A stretch of 64,000 nucleotides of DNA from Flavobacterium cellulosilyticum (GCF_004349355.1 NZ_SMFK01000007.1:1-64000); one strand, 5' to 3'; shown: positions 31,658 to 41,182, counted from the stretch's first letter. Numbers and translations are program-made. The notes: a model not told the origin generated them from the letters alone.

Positions 31658-33970
31658 ATGAAGGTCTGTATCGCCGAAAAACCAAGTGTCGCCCGTGAAA
31701 TCGCATCCGTTTTGGGTGCCAATACCAAGCACGATGGGTATTTTGAAGGTAACGGATATTATGTTACTTACACCTTTGGGCATTTATGCACCCTAAAAGA
31801 ACCCAACGATTACAAACCACATTGGAAAAGTTGGGATTTGAATAATTTACCCATGCTTCCTGAAAAATTTGAGACCAAAGTAGTCGATAATCAAGGGATT
31901 CAGAAGCAATTTAGGATTATAAAAAGTTTGTTTGACAAGGCCGATTTGGTCATCAATTGTGGGGATGCGGGACAAGAAGGAGAACTTATCCAGCGCTGGG
32001 TGATGAACGAAGCTAAATACCATGGCGAAGTGCAACGTTTGTGGATTTCGTCATTAACCACCGAAGCCATCAAAGAGGGTTTTGAGAATTTAAAACCGTC
32101 TTCCAACTACGATAACTTGTATTATGCTGGATTTTCTAGAGCCATTGGCGACTGGTTACTCGGTATGAATGCGACCCGCTTGTACACCGTAAAACATGGC
32201 GGATACAAACAAGTCTTGTCTATTGGTCGGGTGCAAACGCCAACCTTGGCCATGGTAGTGGATCGCTTTAAGGAAATTGAAAACTTCAAACCACAACCCT
32301 ATTGGGAGTTGCAAACTTTATACAGAGACACGCTTTTTAGCTATGAGGAAGGCCGTTTTTTGAAAAAAGAAGATGGAGAACTTTTGGCCAATAAAGTTAA
32401 AGAAAGTGATTTCGAAATTGTTTCAGTAGATAAAAAAAACGGAAATGAATTTGCACCAAAACTGTTTGACTTAACAGGATTGCAAGTATATTGCAATACC
32501 AAGTTTGGGTTTACAGCTGATGAAACACTCAAAATTGTACAAACTTTGTACGAACAAAAAGTTGTAACCTACCCTAGGGTCGACACTACATTTTTACCCA
32601 ATGATGTCTATCCAAAAGTTGCGGGGATTCTGCAAAAATTAACGAATTATGCAACCTTAACTCAACCTCTTTTAGAAAAAAAGATTAAAAAATCGACAAA
32701 GGTTTTCAATGATAAAAAAGTTACGGATCACCATGCGATAATTCCAACAGGGATTCAATCCAATTTGCAATACAATCAGCAGCAAGTGTATGATATTATT
32801 ACACGCCGATTTATTGCGGTTTTTTATGACGATTGTTTGGTTGCCAATACGACAGTTTTTGGTAAAGCTGCCGAAGTTGTATTTAAAACCACCGGAAAAG
32901 TTATCCTAAAAAAAGGATTTCGAGTAGTATTTGAAGATCCGAATGCCAAAGAGAAAGAAGCCGATTTATTACCGAATTTTGTCATTGGCGAAAAAGGGCC
33001 ACACCAGCCTTCGTTTTTGGAAAAAGAAACCAAACCGCCCAATCAGTTTACAGAAGCGACCTTATTACGGGCTATGGAAACCGCGGGCAAACAGGTGGAT
33101 GATGAAGATTTACGGGAGTTAATGAAAGAAAACGGTATCGGACGACCGTCTACGAGAGCCAACATTATCGAAACCTTATTCAAACGCCAGTACATCATTC
33201 GAAACAAAAAACAGGTTTTGCCAACGCCAACGGGAATTCAGTTGATTGATACTATTCAGAATGATTTGGTCAAATCGGCTGAACTTACGGGAAGCTGGGA
33301 AAAACAATTGAAGGATATCGAAAAAGGAACCTATACTGCCGGAGCGTTTATCAACAACATGAAACAGATGGTTGATGCTTTGGTATATGAAGTACGCAGT
33401 GAAACTAGGCGTGCCAATATCTCGCATGCAGGAAGTGTACAAAAGGAAGTCGCCATCGTTGAAAAAAAGAAAGCGGCAGGAATTATGGCAGAAAAGTGTC
33501 CAAAATGTAAAAAAGCCACGCTTATAAAAGGAAAATCGGCTTATGGTTGTGGCGATTATAAAATGGGCTGCGATTTTAAAGTGCCTTTTACTTTTGCGGA
33601 TAAAAAAATATCCGAAAACCAATACTTGCGTTTGCTTCAAAAAGGATCTACGGTAAACTTAAAAGACTTCAAAACTGATGCTGGAACCGTAGAGGGTTTG
33701 CTGCGTTTTGATAACAATTTCAAACTTAAATTAGAACCTAAGAAAACGAGCGCTCCTACTCCATCAACAGGAGAGCAAGCAACATCGGATGCATTATCTT
33801 GTCCGAAATGTCAAAAAGGAACGGTCATCAAAGGAAATGCAGCTTATGGTTGTAGTGATCATAAAATGGGATGTGATTTTAAAGTGCCTTTTGATGTAGT
33901 TCGTGCTAAACTAAAAGATCAAAAACCAACTAAGGAACTGGTTCATATAATTTTGAAAGAAAGTTGCTAG
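31658..33970 (+). CDS. topB: DNA topoisomerase III
   Basis: A type IA topoisomerase that passes single strands to unlink DNA, with 770 residues. The TOPRIM domain opens at MKVCIAEKPSVAREIASVLG and includes the metal-binding DAGQEGELI. GRVQTPTLAMVVDRF is the type IA core motif. The active-site Tyr lies in VVTYPRVDTTFLP (near 307). NGIGRPSTRA follows. The C-terminus has two zinc-ribbon repeats (about 609-645 and 705-745) with CPKC and YGC..YKMGCDF / YGCSDHKMGCDF. The second ribbon suggests a strand-binding tail. The ATG at 31658 gives a full N-terminus. No partner gene adjoins. Confidence 0.96.
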   Translation: MKVCIAEKPSVAREIASVLGANTKHDGYFEGNGYYVTYTFGHLCTLKEPNDYKPHWKSWDLNNLPMLPEKFETKVVDNQGIQKQFRIIKSLFDKADLVINCGDAGQEGELIQRWVMNEAKYHGEVQRLWISSLTTEAIKEGFENLKPSSNYDNLYYAGFSRAIGDWLLGMNATRLYTVKHGGYKQVLSIGRVQTPTLAMVVDRFKEIENFKPQPYWELQTLYRDTLFSYEEGRFLKKEDGELLANKVKESDFEIVSVDKKNGNEFAPKLFDLTGLQVYCNTKFGFTADETLKIVQTLYEQKVVTYPRVDTTFLPNDVYPKVAGILQKLTNYATLTQPLLEKKIKKSTKVFNDKKVTDHHAIIPTGIQSNLQYNQQQVYDIITRRFIAVFYDDCLVANTTVFGKAAEVVFKTTGKVILKKGFRVVFEDPNAKEKEADLLPNFVIGEKGPHQPSFLEKETKPPNQFTEATLLRAMETAGKQVDDEDLRELMKENGIGRPSTRANIIETLFKRQYIIRNKKQVLPTPTGIQLIDTIQNDLVKSAELTGSWEKQLKDIEKGTYTAGAFINNMKQMVDALVYEVRSETRRANISHAGSVQKEVAIVEKKKAAGIMAEKCPKCKKATLIKGKSAYGCGDYKMGCDFKVPFTFADKKISENQYLRLLQKGSTVNLKDFKTDAGTVEGLLRFDNNFKLKLEPKKTSAPTPSTGEQATSDALSCPKCQKGTVIKGNAAYGCSDHKMGCDFKVPFDVVRAKLKDQKPTKELVHIILKESC

Positions 33971-34346
33971 AGATCTTTAACTTCATTTTAGTACTAAGGA
34001 CAGAATCGCAACGTTTTCAATGTAAAAACATCAAACTTTTAATTTTACGTTAAAAAAACACCCTGTCACTTAAAGTGATTTTGAAAAGTAAATCGACCGC
34101 TTATTAAATAAAAAAATCGAATAATCGTTTCTAATTAAATTGATTTACTACGGTACATTCAAAGCTTCAAGGGCATAACATCTAATAAATTGATTGGTAC
34201 TCTTAAACAAAACAGTCACACTGTATAAATTTAAAATTGAATCATTCCGAAAAAAAATCGATTTGACTTTCACTTTTAGCTATGTCAAATTCAATCTTTT
34301 TCTTAAATTCGCAAATCTTAATATAAAATATCAATGTCCATCTAAA
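33971..34346. other. Intergenic region
   Basis: No gene; the longer frame from 34194 is rejected (see next gene). TCACTTAAAGTGA (34066-34078) is a short palindrome. The leader of the lipoprotein gene must lie here. Confidence 0.4.
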
Positions 34347-34820
34347 ATGAAAAAAATAACACTAATTCTGCTTTTATCCTTATCACTGACTTCTTGCTTT
34401 ACTTCTAAAGAAAAATCTAAAATAACAGCAGCAAACTGGTTACCAGGAAAATGGGAAAACAAATCAATAGATGGAGATCTTATAGAAACATGGACAAAAG
34501 TAAACGATAGCGTATATGATGGTCAAAGTTTTTTTATCAAAGGAAAAGATACCTTACATTTTGAACACATCCAATTAGTCCAAAAAGGAGAAAACCTACT
34601 CTATATTTCGAACATTAGAGGTCAACATGAAGATAAACCTGTAACGTTTATTCAAAACATTACCATCGAAAAGCAATTGGTTTTTGAAAATCTTAATAAT
34701 GATTATCCCAAAAAAATAAGTTACAATCCGATTTCTAAAAATGGTTTGATTATTGAAATTTCAGGAATTCAAGAAGGAAAACCTAGTTTTGACACTTATA
34801 CATTGAAAAAAGCGAAGTAA
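34347..34820 (+). CDS. DUF6265 lipoprotein
   Basis: 157 residues from the ATG at 34347, where the lipoprotein signal begins (ITLILLLSLSLTSC, lipid-bearing Cys17); an upstream in-frame start lacks a signal. The mature part has the DUF6265 pattern: WLPGKWENKS..GDLIETWTK, GKDTLHFEHIQLV and FENLNNDYPKKISY. This is probably a lipocalin-like barrel of unknown ligand, anchored in the outer or inner membrane. The gene is monocistronic, with a terminator directly downstream. Confidence 0.83.
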   Translation: MKKITLILLLSLSLTSCFTSKEKSKITAANWLPGKWENKSIDGDLIETWTKVNDSVYDGQSFFIKGKDTLHFEHIQLVQKGENLLYISNIRGQHEDKPVTFIQNITIEKQLVFENLNNDYPKKISYNPISKNGLIIEISGIQEGKPSFDTYTLKKAK

Positions 34821-34846
34821 TAAACTCCTATTTATTAAAAATTAGA

Positions 34847-34877
34847 AACCTTGCCTTAAAAAAGCAAGGTTTTTTTA
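34847..34877 (+). terminator. Terminator of the DUF6265 gene
   Basis: AACCTTGC / GCAAGGTT stem followed by T6. Confidence 0.8.
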
Positions 34878-34913
34878 TTGCCTATTTTTTTGATATTCAA
34901 TCAGATAATAACT

Positions 34914-34936
34914 TTATTTATAATTAGTCTAAATAA
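34914..34936. promoter_or_regulatory. Operator copy 1 (upstream of receptor promoter)
   Basis: A 23-bp imperfect palindrome TTATTT-N11-AAATAA with the half-site TCTAAATAA, ending 2 bases before the -33 box. It is one of four near-identical copies in the window, all at iron-uptake promoters. It is likely a binding site for an iron-responsive repressor; the Fur assignment is inferred. Confidence 0.65.
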
Positions 34937-34938
34937 CC

Positions 34939-34969
34939 TTTGGCGATTCGAAAATGGTTTTTATATTTG
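34939..34969 (+). promoter_or_regulatory. Promoter of the siderophore receptor operon
   Basis: TTTG (34939-34942), 19 bases, then TATATTTG (34962-34969): a full match to the Bacteroidota consensus with ideal spacing. It is flanked by operator copies 1 and 2. Confidence 0.85.
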
Positions 34970-34974
34970 CATTA

Positions 34975-34997
34975 TTATTTTTAATCAGTCTAAATAA
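34975..34997. promoter_or_regulatory. Operator copy 2 (over the transcription start)
   Basis: TTATTT-N11-AAATAA, same 23-bp layout as copy 1, six bases after the -7 element, so a bound protein would block initiation. Confidence 0.65.
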
Positions 34998-35003
34998 ATA
35001 TAA

Positions 35004-37352
35004 ATGAAAAGCATTTTACTTCAAACAATTCTACTATTTTCCTTTGTTAGTTTTGCGCAACAATCTAATACAGGAAATATAAAAGGAAGCGTAGAAACTA
35101 GTGACGCAAAGCCAGCCGAAGGCATTTCGGTTTCCATAAAAGGGAGCAATCGCACTACTATTGCTAATAATAATGGTGAATTTGAATTGAAAAATATTCT
35201 TTCAGGAACACAAACTTTAATTATCACTTTAGTTGGGTACACTGATTTAGTGCAAAAAGTGGAAGTAAAAGCAGGAGAAACAGCTCAAGTTCAATATCAA
35301 CTTGGATTATCCAATACCGAACTGAATCAAGTGGTTATTTTAAGTAACAAAAGTGCCTTTAAAACCAATCGGATATCTTCCTCACTACGTTTGCAATCCC
35401 CTATTATACAAATTGCACAAAATATTCAGGTTGTAACAGGAAAGCTAATTCAAGACCAACAAATTAACAATATGCTTGAAGGTGTAACTCGCAACGTGAG
35501 TGGAGCTACACGTGTAGAGCATTGGGATAATTATGCCAATATTACCATGAGAGGCAGTCAGGTTGCCGCTTTTAGAAATGGTATGAATGTGAGCACTACT
35601 TGGGGTCCGTTGACAGAAGACATGAGTATGGTCGAACGTATCGAATTTGTAAAAGGTCCTGCAGGTTTTATGTTGGCTAATGGAAATCCCAGTGGTTTTT
35701 ATAATGTAGTCACCAAAAAACCAAGTGGCAGAAACAAAGGAGAGGCCAGTGTATCTTTGGGCAGTTATGGAATGTATAGAGCTACAGTAGATTTGGATGG
35801 AAAACTAACCAAAGACGGAAAACTGTTATATCGTTTCAATGCCATGGGAGAAAAGAAAGACAGCTACCGTGATTTTGACTTTAATGACCGCTACACTTTT
35901 GCACCCGTATTAAAATATTTATTTTCAGACAAAACTTCGGCAACACTTGAATATACGCAACAATTCTCTAAAGTAAATGCCATTGGTAGTAATTATGTTT
36001 ATGCTAAAAAAGGGTATGAAGAATTACCTAGAAGTTTTACCACTTCTGAAAAAGAATTAGACCCTACACGAATGCTGGAAAGAAATTTATTGGCTATTGC
36101 AGAACATAAAATAAATGACAAATGGAAAATTACTGCCCAAGGTTCTTACTTAAATTACCAGCAGGAAGGAATGTCGTTATGGCCAGCTGGTTTTGATCCA
36201 AACAATGACGCTATCCTGAAAAGAGCTGGTGGAAATTGGGATATTTTAGGAAAAATATATGTTGGACAAGCTTATCTAAATGGGGAAATTCAAACAGGAT
36301 CCGTTTCCCATAAAATACTATCAGGAGTAGATATGAGTGACAAAACTTATTATCATGATTGGTCACACTATTTTGTATTGCCAGATCTAGACATTTATAA
36401 TCCTGTACATGGTATAACGGCTTCGCCAACTTTTGACAGAAGTAAAGACATGGAGGACAGAGGTGTCAAATATCAAAATAATTACAAAGGATTTTACGCA
36501 CAGGACGAACTAGGATTCTTAGACAATTCATTACGATTAACATTGGCAGGAAGATATACCCTATTAAAAGCAGGCAATGTTTATTCTGGAAGTTCGAAAA
36601 ACGAGAAATTCACTCCCCGCATTGGATTGAGTTATTCTGTGAACAAAAACACATCGGCCTATTTTGTAAGAGACGAATCCTTTACCGAAAATTACGGAAG
36701 CGATTGGCAAGGAAAAAGTTTCAATCCTCAAACTGGAACCAACCTAGAATTAGGTTTCAAAAGAGACTGGTTGAACGGAAAATGGAATTCTACATTTGCA
36801 GCCTATCAAATTACAACCAACAATGTCCTTACATTTGATGCTGAACATTCTTCGGGGGTTATGCAATATAGTAGAGAAAGTGGTCAACAGAAAGTGAAAG
36901 GTCTTGAAATTGACATTAAAGGGGAAATCTTCAGAAACTTTGATGTTGTTGCAAACTATGCGTTTACCGAAGGAAAAACAACAAAAGATACCAATCCAGC
37001 AATGGTTGGAAATCAAATTCCCGGAAGTACGAAACACATCTTAAATACTTGGTTAAATTATAAAGTAGACAACGGATTACTGAACGGATTTGGTGTTTCA
37101 TTAGGATATCAGTATCAAATAAAAAGAGCACCTTGGTATATTTCACCTGCCAACACTGGTACATTACCCGACTATTTCCGCCTGGATGGTGGATTATCGT
37201 ATCAAATAAAAAAAGTATCAATAAATCTTATTGTAAATAATATACTGAACAAGTACTTGTATTCTGGAGGATATTACAGCTACACTGATATGTATTACTG
37301 GCAAGCGGAAGCAGGTACAAATGCAAGAGTAACTGTAAGTTATAAATTCTAA
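35004..37352 (+). CDS. TonB-dependent siderophore receptor
   Basis: An outer-membrane receptor of 782 residues. Signal peptide at 1-18, then a carboxypeptidase-regulatory-like domain (22-100: GNIKGSVETSDAKPAEGISV, later GEFELKNILSG). The plug domain (about 130-245) carries NMLEGVTRNVSG, then ITMRGSQVAAFRNGM and VKGPAGFMLANGNPSGFYNV, the siderophore-receptor signature. The beta-barrel ends in VSYKF. Its ligand is probably a ferric siderophore, with energy from TonB. Transcription starts from the palindrome-flanked promoter, so it should be induced by iron shortage. A hairpin between it and the PepSY gene may reduce downstream expression. Confidence 0.93.
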   Translation: MKSILLQTILLFSFVSFAQQSNTGNIKGSVETSDAKPAEGISVSIKGSNRTTIANNNGEFELKNILSGTQTLIITLVGYTDLVQKVEVKAGETAQVQYQLGLSNTELNQVVILSNKSAFKTNRISSSLRLQSPIIQIAQNIQVVTGKLIQDQQINNMLEGVTRNVSGATRVEHWDNYANITMRGSQVAAFRNGMNVSTTWGPLTEDMSMVERIEFVKGPAGFMLANGNPSGFYNVVTKKPSGRNKGEASVSLGSYGMYRATVDLDGKLTKDGKLLYRFNAMGEKKDSYRDFDFNDRYTFAPVLKYLFSDKTSATLEYTQQFSKVNAIGSNYVYAKKGYEELPRSFTTSEKELDPTRMLERNLLAIAEHKINDKWKITAQGSYLNYQQEGMSLWPAGFDPNNDAILKRAGGNWDILGKIYVGQAYLNGEIQTGSVSHKILSGVDMSDKTYYHDWSHYFVLPDLDIYNPVHGITASPTFDRSKDMEDRGVKYQNNYKGFYAQDELGFLDNSLRLTLAGRYTLLKAGNVYSGSSKNEKFTPRIGLSYSVNKNTSAYFVRDESFTENYGSDWQGKSFNPQTGTNLELGFKRDWLNGKWNSTFAAYQITTNNVLTFDAEHSSGVMQYSRESGQQKVKGLEIDIKGEIFRNFDVVANYAFTEGKTTKDTNPAMVGNQIPGSTKHILNTWLNYKVDNGLLNGFGVSLGYQYQIKRAPWYISPANTGTLPDYFRLDGGLSYQIKKVSINLIVNNILNKYLYSGGYYSYTDMYYWQAEAGTNARVTVSYKF

Positions 37353-37376
37353 GATTGTTTTTGTTTTGTTTAACCA

Positions 37377-37403
37377 AACTCCTCCTTTCGGCGAGGAGTT
37401 TTA
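37377..37403 (+). terminator. Internal terminator/attenuator after the receptor gene
   Basis: AACTCCTC / GAGGAGTT stem with loop CTTTCGGC and a short TTTTA. It sits 24 bases after the receptor stop and 11 before the PepSY start, so it may lower but not abolish read-through. Confidence 0.65.
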
Positions 37404-37413
37404 TCCATTTTTA

Positions 37414-38547
37414 ATGAAAAAAATTAGTTTCAAAAAAGCGATAGGGCAACTACATTTGTGGCTTGGATTATCATCTGGAATAATTGTCTTTATAATTGCC
37501 ATCACAGGTTGTTTATATGCTTTTCAGGAAGAAATTCAAAATTACACAGAGGAATATCGTTTTGTAGAAAAACAAGCCAAACCCTATTTGCCGCCCTCCC
37601 AATTGGAACTAATTGCCCGAAATGCAGTACCGGATAAAATGCTTCACGCCATTAAATATAATAGTCCTGAAAAATCGGCAGAAGCCATATTTTATCATTA
37701 CGAACCATATTACTATTATACAATATACTTAGATCCGTATTCTGGAAAAATACTTGAAAAAGTAAATATGGAAGAAGGTTTTTTTAGATTTATTTTGGAT
37801 GGACATTATTACCTTTGGTTGCCTCATGAAATTGGACAAATAGTAGTTGCATCAGCCACCTTAGTTTTTCTTGTTCTTTTGATTTCAGGCCTAATACTTT
37901 GGTATCCCAGAAATAAAAATGCCAGTAAACAACGGTTTAGATTTAAATGGAAAAAAGGAACAAAATGGAAACGTAAAAATTATGACTTGCATAACATCAC
38001 TGGGTTTTATCTGTTACTAATTGCCTTAATTTTTGCAATTACAGGTTTGGTTTTTGGCTTTCAATGGTTTGCTTCCTCTTATTATACTGTACTTGGTGGT
38101 GAAAAATCGTTGGTATATCAAGACCCTATTTCGAGCAAGTCTAAACTAACTGTAGAAAAGCCATTAGACAAAGTTTGGCATCTAATGCAAAAAAAATATC
38201 CTCAGGCAAAATCAATCGAAGTGCATCCTCCTGAAAATGACCTTACCGCTATTGCAGCAAATGCAAATCCAGAGGAAGGAACTTTTTGGAAAATGGACTA
38301 CCATTATTTTGACCAATATACTTTGGAAGAAAAAGAAGTGAATCATGTTTTTGGAAAGTATAAAAATGCAGTTATTTCAGATAAATTAATGCGAATGAAT
38401 TATGATATGCACACTGGAGCAGTACTTGGACTCGTCGGTAAAACAGTTGCTTTCATTATTAGTTTGCTCATTGCCAGCCTTCCTGTATCTGGATTTTATA
38501 TTTGGTGGGGAAGAAATAAAAAAGGTAAAAAGAAAATAATTGAATAA
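37414..38547 (+). CDS. PepSY-associated membrane protein (siderophore reductase type)
   Basis: 377 residues from the ATG at 37414; an earlier in-frame start lies inside the hairpin and is rejected. Four membrane helices are clear (about 18-36, 145-165, 195-220, 345-365) with periplasmic PepSY domains between them (LYLDPYSGKILEKVNMEEGF). Conserved His residues, as in LHLWLGL, HDGHYYLWLP and NYDLHNITGF, fit heme binding by PepSY-type ferric-siderophore reductases such as FoxB or FpvG. It probably reduces ferric siderophore taken up by the upstream receptor. A strong terminator follows. Confidence 0.85.
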   Translation: MKKISFKKAIGQLHLWLGLSSGIIVFIIAITGCLYAFQEEIQNYTEEYRFVEKQAKPYLPPSQLELIARNAVPDKMLHAIKYNSPEKSAEAIFYHYEPYYYYTIYLDPYSGKILEKVNMEEGFFRFILDGHYYLWLPHEIGQIVVASATLVFLVLLISGLILWYPRNKNASKQRFRFKWKKGTKWKRKNYDLHNITGFYLLLIALIFAITGLVFGFQWFASSYYTVLGGEKSLVYQDPISSKSKLTVEKPLDKVWHLMQKKYPQAKSIEVHPPENDLTAIAANANPEEGTFWKMDYHYFDQYTLEEKEVNHVFGKYKNAVISDKLMRMNYDMHTGAVLGLVGKTVAFIISLLIASLPVSGFYIWWGRNKKGKKKIIE

Positions 38548-38562
38548 TTCTTTTAAAAAATC

Positions 38563-38599
38563 AACATCCTGTTTAATAAAAAACAGGATGTTTTTTTTT
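38563..38599 (+). terminator. Terminator after the PepSY gene
   Basis: AACATCCTGTTT / AAACAGGATGTT stem and a T9 run. Confidence 0.85.
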
Positions 38600-38642
38600 G
38601 TAATTCACTGAATATAAGCATTGTTAATAATAACCTAAAATT

Positions 38643-38665
38643 TTATTTATATTTAATCTAAATAA
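38643..38665. promoter_or_regulatory. Operator copy 3
   Basis: TTATTT-N11-AAATAA ending 2 bases before a TTTG -33 box, the same placement as copy 1. Confidence 0.65.
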
Positions 38666-38667
38666 AC

Positions 38668-38698
38668 TTTGTGAATTTCAAAATGCTTTTTATATTTG
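38668..38698 (+). promoter_or_regulatory. Promoter of the DUF4856-imelysin operon
   Basis: TTTG, 19 bases, then TATATTTG. Spacing and surrounding operators match the receptor promoter at 34939. Confidence 0.85.
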
Positions 38699-38703
38699 CA
38701 TTA

Positions 38704-38726
38704 TTATTTTTAATTAATCTAAATAA
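38704..38726. promoter_or_regulatory. Operator copy 4
   Basis: TTATTT-N11-AAATAA over the expected transcription start, two bases before the ATG at 38729. A bound protein would cover both the transcription start and the ribosome-binding region. Confidence 0.65.
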
Positions 38727-38728
38727 GA

Positions 38729-39952
38729 ATGAAAATCAAAACACTTTTTACAACATTAGCAGTAACTGCCATTTTATCATTAACCTCTTGTACAGATAGT
38801 GATGATGCAGGAAAGTTCAATTACACAAGCCCATCAACGTATACATTTGAAAGAAACAGTAGTTCATCGGTAAACTATTCAGGACAAACTTCTCGTTTAT
38901 TAATGCTTGATGAAATGGGGAATTACATCAAAAATACAGCTACCAATGGAACTATTGCAGATAATACTGTATTAGTAAATATGTATTCCAATACTAGCAA
39001 CCCTTTTTCGACTTCTGATTTGAATACTTCGGGAAAACAATTAAAAGACAAAACGGCATCTTCCAAAGATTATTTTACTTTATTCCTTGGAGGTGGTACA
39101 ACTACAGAACAAATCAGTGTACGTGCACTTTTTGAAACACAATTCCTTAACGCAAAAGTAGCCAGTCAAGGTAGTGCAGCAGCAGCTGGTGTTGCAGGTG
39201 TTTACTTAGACGGAACTACCAAGCGATTATTTGCCGCAAATGGATTAGAACCTCAACAAGTACTCTTAAAAGGAATGATGGGAGCCTGTTTGTTAGATCA
39301 AATCGTAAACAATTATTTGAGTGTGAATAAATTAGACGAAAGTTCTAATAAGGAGAATAACACTAATAAAATAGTAGAGACTGGAACTTCTTATACTACA
39401 ATGGAACACAACTGGGATGAAGCCTATGGTTATATTTATGGAGGAGACAATCTAACTACCACTCCAATTGCATTGAAATATTGGAGTAGTTACATTAGTC
39501 AAGTCAATGCAGATGCTGATTTTAATACTATAAGCGAAGATATAAATTTGGCTTTCCGTAAAGGTAGAGCAGCAATTGTTGCCAATGATTACAATACCCG
39601 CAATGAACAAATTGACATTATAAAGGCCAAAATTGCATTGGTTCCAGCCGTAAGAGCAGTATTTTATTTAAAAGAAGGAAAAGCAAAATTAGTTACTGAT
39701 AATGGTGCTAAAGCTTTTCATGCACTTTCCGAAGCTTATGGTTTTATAATGGCTTTAAGATATACTAATAAACCGGGAACTAACAGCCCTTATTTCACTA
39801 AAGCAGAAGTAGATACAATGCTAGCATCTTTAACAAGTGGCACGAATGGTTTATGGGCAATAGACAGTCTCAGTCCTAAACTAGATGCAATTGCATTACA
39901 AATAGCAACAAAATTTGGATTTACTGTTGCGCAAGCTGAAACAGTAAATTAA
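38729..39952 (+). CDS. DUF4856 lipoprotein, iron regulated
   Basis: A 407-residue lipoprotein: signal KTLFTTLAVTAILSLTSC with lipid-bearing Cys21. The N-terminal sequence of the mature part, YTFERNSSSSVNYSGQTSRL, then MLDEMGNYI, is the DUF4856 hallmark, and the rest is mainly helical with a GLWAIDSL end. DUF4856 proteins sit next to imelysin genes in many Bacteroidota and probably work in iron or heme acquisition at the cell surface. It is the first gene of a five-gene operon and has only a two-base gap between its operator and its ATG. Confidence 0.9.
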   Translation: MKIKTLFTTLAVTAILSLTSCTDSDDAGKFNYTSPSTYTFERNSSSSVNYSGQTSRLLMLDEMGNYIKNTATNGTIADNTVLVNMYSNTSNPFSTSDLNTSGKQLKDKTASSKDYFTLFLGGGTTTEQISVRALFETQFLNAKVASQGSAAAAGVAGVYLDGTTKRLFAANGLEPQQVLLKGMMGACLLDQIVNNYLSVNKLDESSNKENNTNKIVETGTSYTTMEHNWDEAYGYIYGGDNLTTTPIALKYWSSYISQVNADADFNTISEDINLAFRKGRAAIVANDYNTRNEQIDIIKAKIALVPAVRAVFYLKEGKAKLVTDNGAKAFHALSEAYGFIMALRYTNKPGTNSPYFTKAEVDTMLASLTSGTNGLWAIDSLSPKLDAIALQIATKFGFTVAQAETVN

Positions 39953-39984
39953 AGGATAAACTATTTTAAGCAGAAAATCATTTG

Positions 39985-40016
39985 TACTTTTGCAAAAAAA
40001 TTGTTTTCACAAACAA
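39985..40016 (+). promoter_or_regulatory. Possible internal promoter and small hairpin
   Basis: TACTTTTG (39985-39992) fits TAnnTTTG, followed by the hairpin ATTGTTT-TCAC-AAACAAT. It lies in the 115-base gap before the imelysin gene. It may give extra transcription or processing; weak. Confidence 0.3.
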
Positions 40017-40067
40017 TATTTTTAAAATGCAAATTCATTAATACCGTTACAATATAAACAACTACTT

Positions 40068-41180
40068 ATGAAAAAAATACTTTTATTAACAGTAACAATT
40101 TGTTTACTTATTGCTTGTTCATCAGGTGATACTTCTAACGGAAATGGAGATAATTTTGATAGAACAGCAATGTTAACGAATTGGGCCGATAATATAATTA
40201 TTCCAAGTTACACTGCTTATCAAGCAAAAGTACAAGTGCTTTTAACGGCTGTCGCTACGTTTAATACCGCTCCTACAGAAACCAACTTACAAGTGGTTAG
40301 AAGTTCCTGGACAGAAGCTTACAAAGCATATCAAAAGACTTCCCAATTTTATTTTGGAAAAGCAATGGAAATCCATTATAATGAAAAAGCAAATACATAC
40401 CCAACTGATATCGTCAGCATTAACAGCAATATCAGCTCAGGAAGCTATGATTTAGAACTATTATCTCAATATTCCAAACAAGGTTTTCCTGCCATTGATT
40501 ACCTAATAAATGGCTTAGGCGCTACCGATGCCAACATAGTTAGTTTCTACACAACAAATACAAATGCAGCCAATTATAAAAAGTATTTGACTGAGCTAAC
40601 GACACAACTAAAATCGAATATTGATCTTGTGGTTACCAATTGGAATACAAGTTATAGAACAAGTTATATTGCCAGTAACGGAAATTCGGTAAGTAGTTCA
40701 GTAAACATCACGACCAATCTTTTTGTGAAAAATTTAGAAAAATACATTCGTTCGGGGAAAATTGGAATTCCGGCTGGTGTTTTCTCCAGTGGCGCCCTAT
40801 TCCCAGAAAAAGTAGAAGGATTGTATCATAAAACTATTTCCAAAGAATTATTAACAGTTGCATTGCAAGCAGAACAAGATTTCTTTAACGGAAAACACTT
40901 TAACAGTACAGCAACTGGACCAAGCCTACAATCGTATTTAGATTATGTCAAAGCAGTTCGAAGTGGTCAAAATCTAAGCACCATCATCAACAATCAATTT
41001 ACGGCTATTTTTACGGCTAACACTAATTTAAGCACTAATCTATCAGCACAAATCAGTTCGGATAATTCTAAAATGATTTCTTCGTATGATGCTATTCAAC
41101 AAAATGTAGTTTATATAAAACTAGACATGATGCAAGCATTAAACATTACGCTTGATTATGTAGATAGCGATGGAGATTAG
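40068..41180 (+). CDS. Imelysin-family lipoprotein
   Basis: 370 residues. Lipoprotein signal (ILLLTVTICLLIAC) with Cys17. A helical imelysin/EfeO-like domain follows, with two related halves (about 30-170 and 210-350). The position of the family's GxHxxE motif reads GFPAIDYLING here, so His and Glu are replaced by Pro and Asp, as in other Bacteroidota members. It is therefore unlikely to be a peptidase or to bind metal at that site. It probably acts as a surface iron- or heme-binding protein with the DUF4856 and receptor proteins of the operon. Confidence 0.9.
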   Translation: MKKILLLTVTICLLIACSSGDTSNGNGDNFDRTAMLTNWADNIIIPSYTAYQAKVQVLLTAVATFNTAPTETNLQVVRSSWTEAYKAYQKTSQFYFGKAMEIHYNEKANTYPTDIVSINSNISSGSYDLELLSQYSKQGFPAIDYLINGLGATDANIVSFYTTNTNAANYKKYLTELTTQLKSNIDLVVTNWNTSYRTSYIASNGNSVSSSVNITTNLFVKNLEKYIRSGKIGIPAGVFSSGALFPEKVEGLYHKTISKELLTVALQAEQDFFNGKHFNSTATGPSLQSYLDYVKAVRSGQNLSTIINNQFTAIFTANTNLSTNLSAQISSDNSKMISSYDAIQQNVVYIKLDMMQALNITLDYVDSDGD

Positions 41181-41182
41181 TT

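Noticed and set aside
31211..31706. Open frames on the minus strand before topB
   Set aside because: They mix the HATPase remnant in a wrong frame with a dispersed repeat.
34066..34078. TCACTTAAAGTGA palindrome as an operator
   Set aside because: Single copy, short and far from a recognised promoter.
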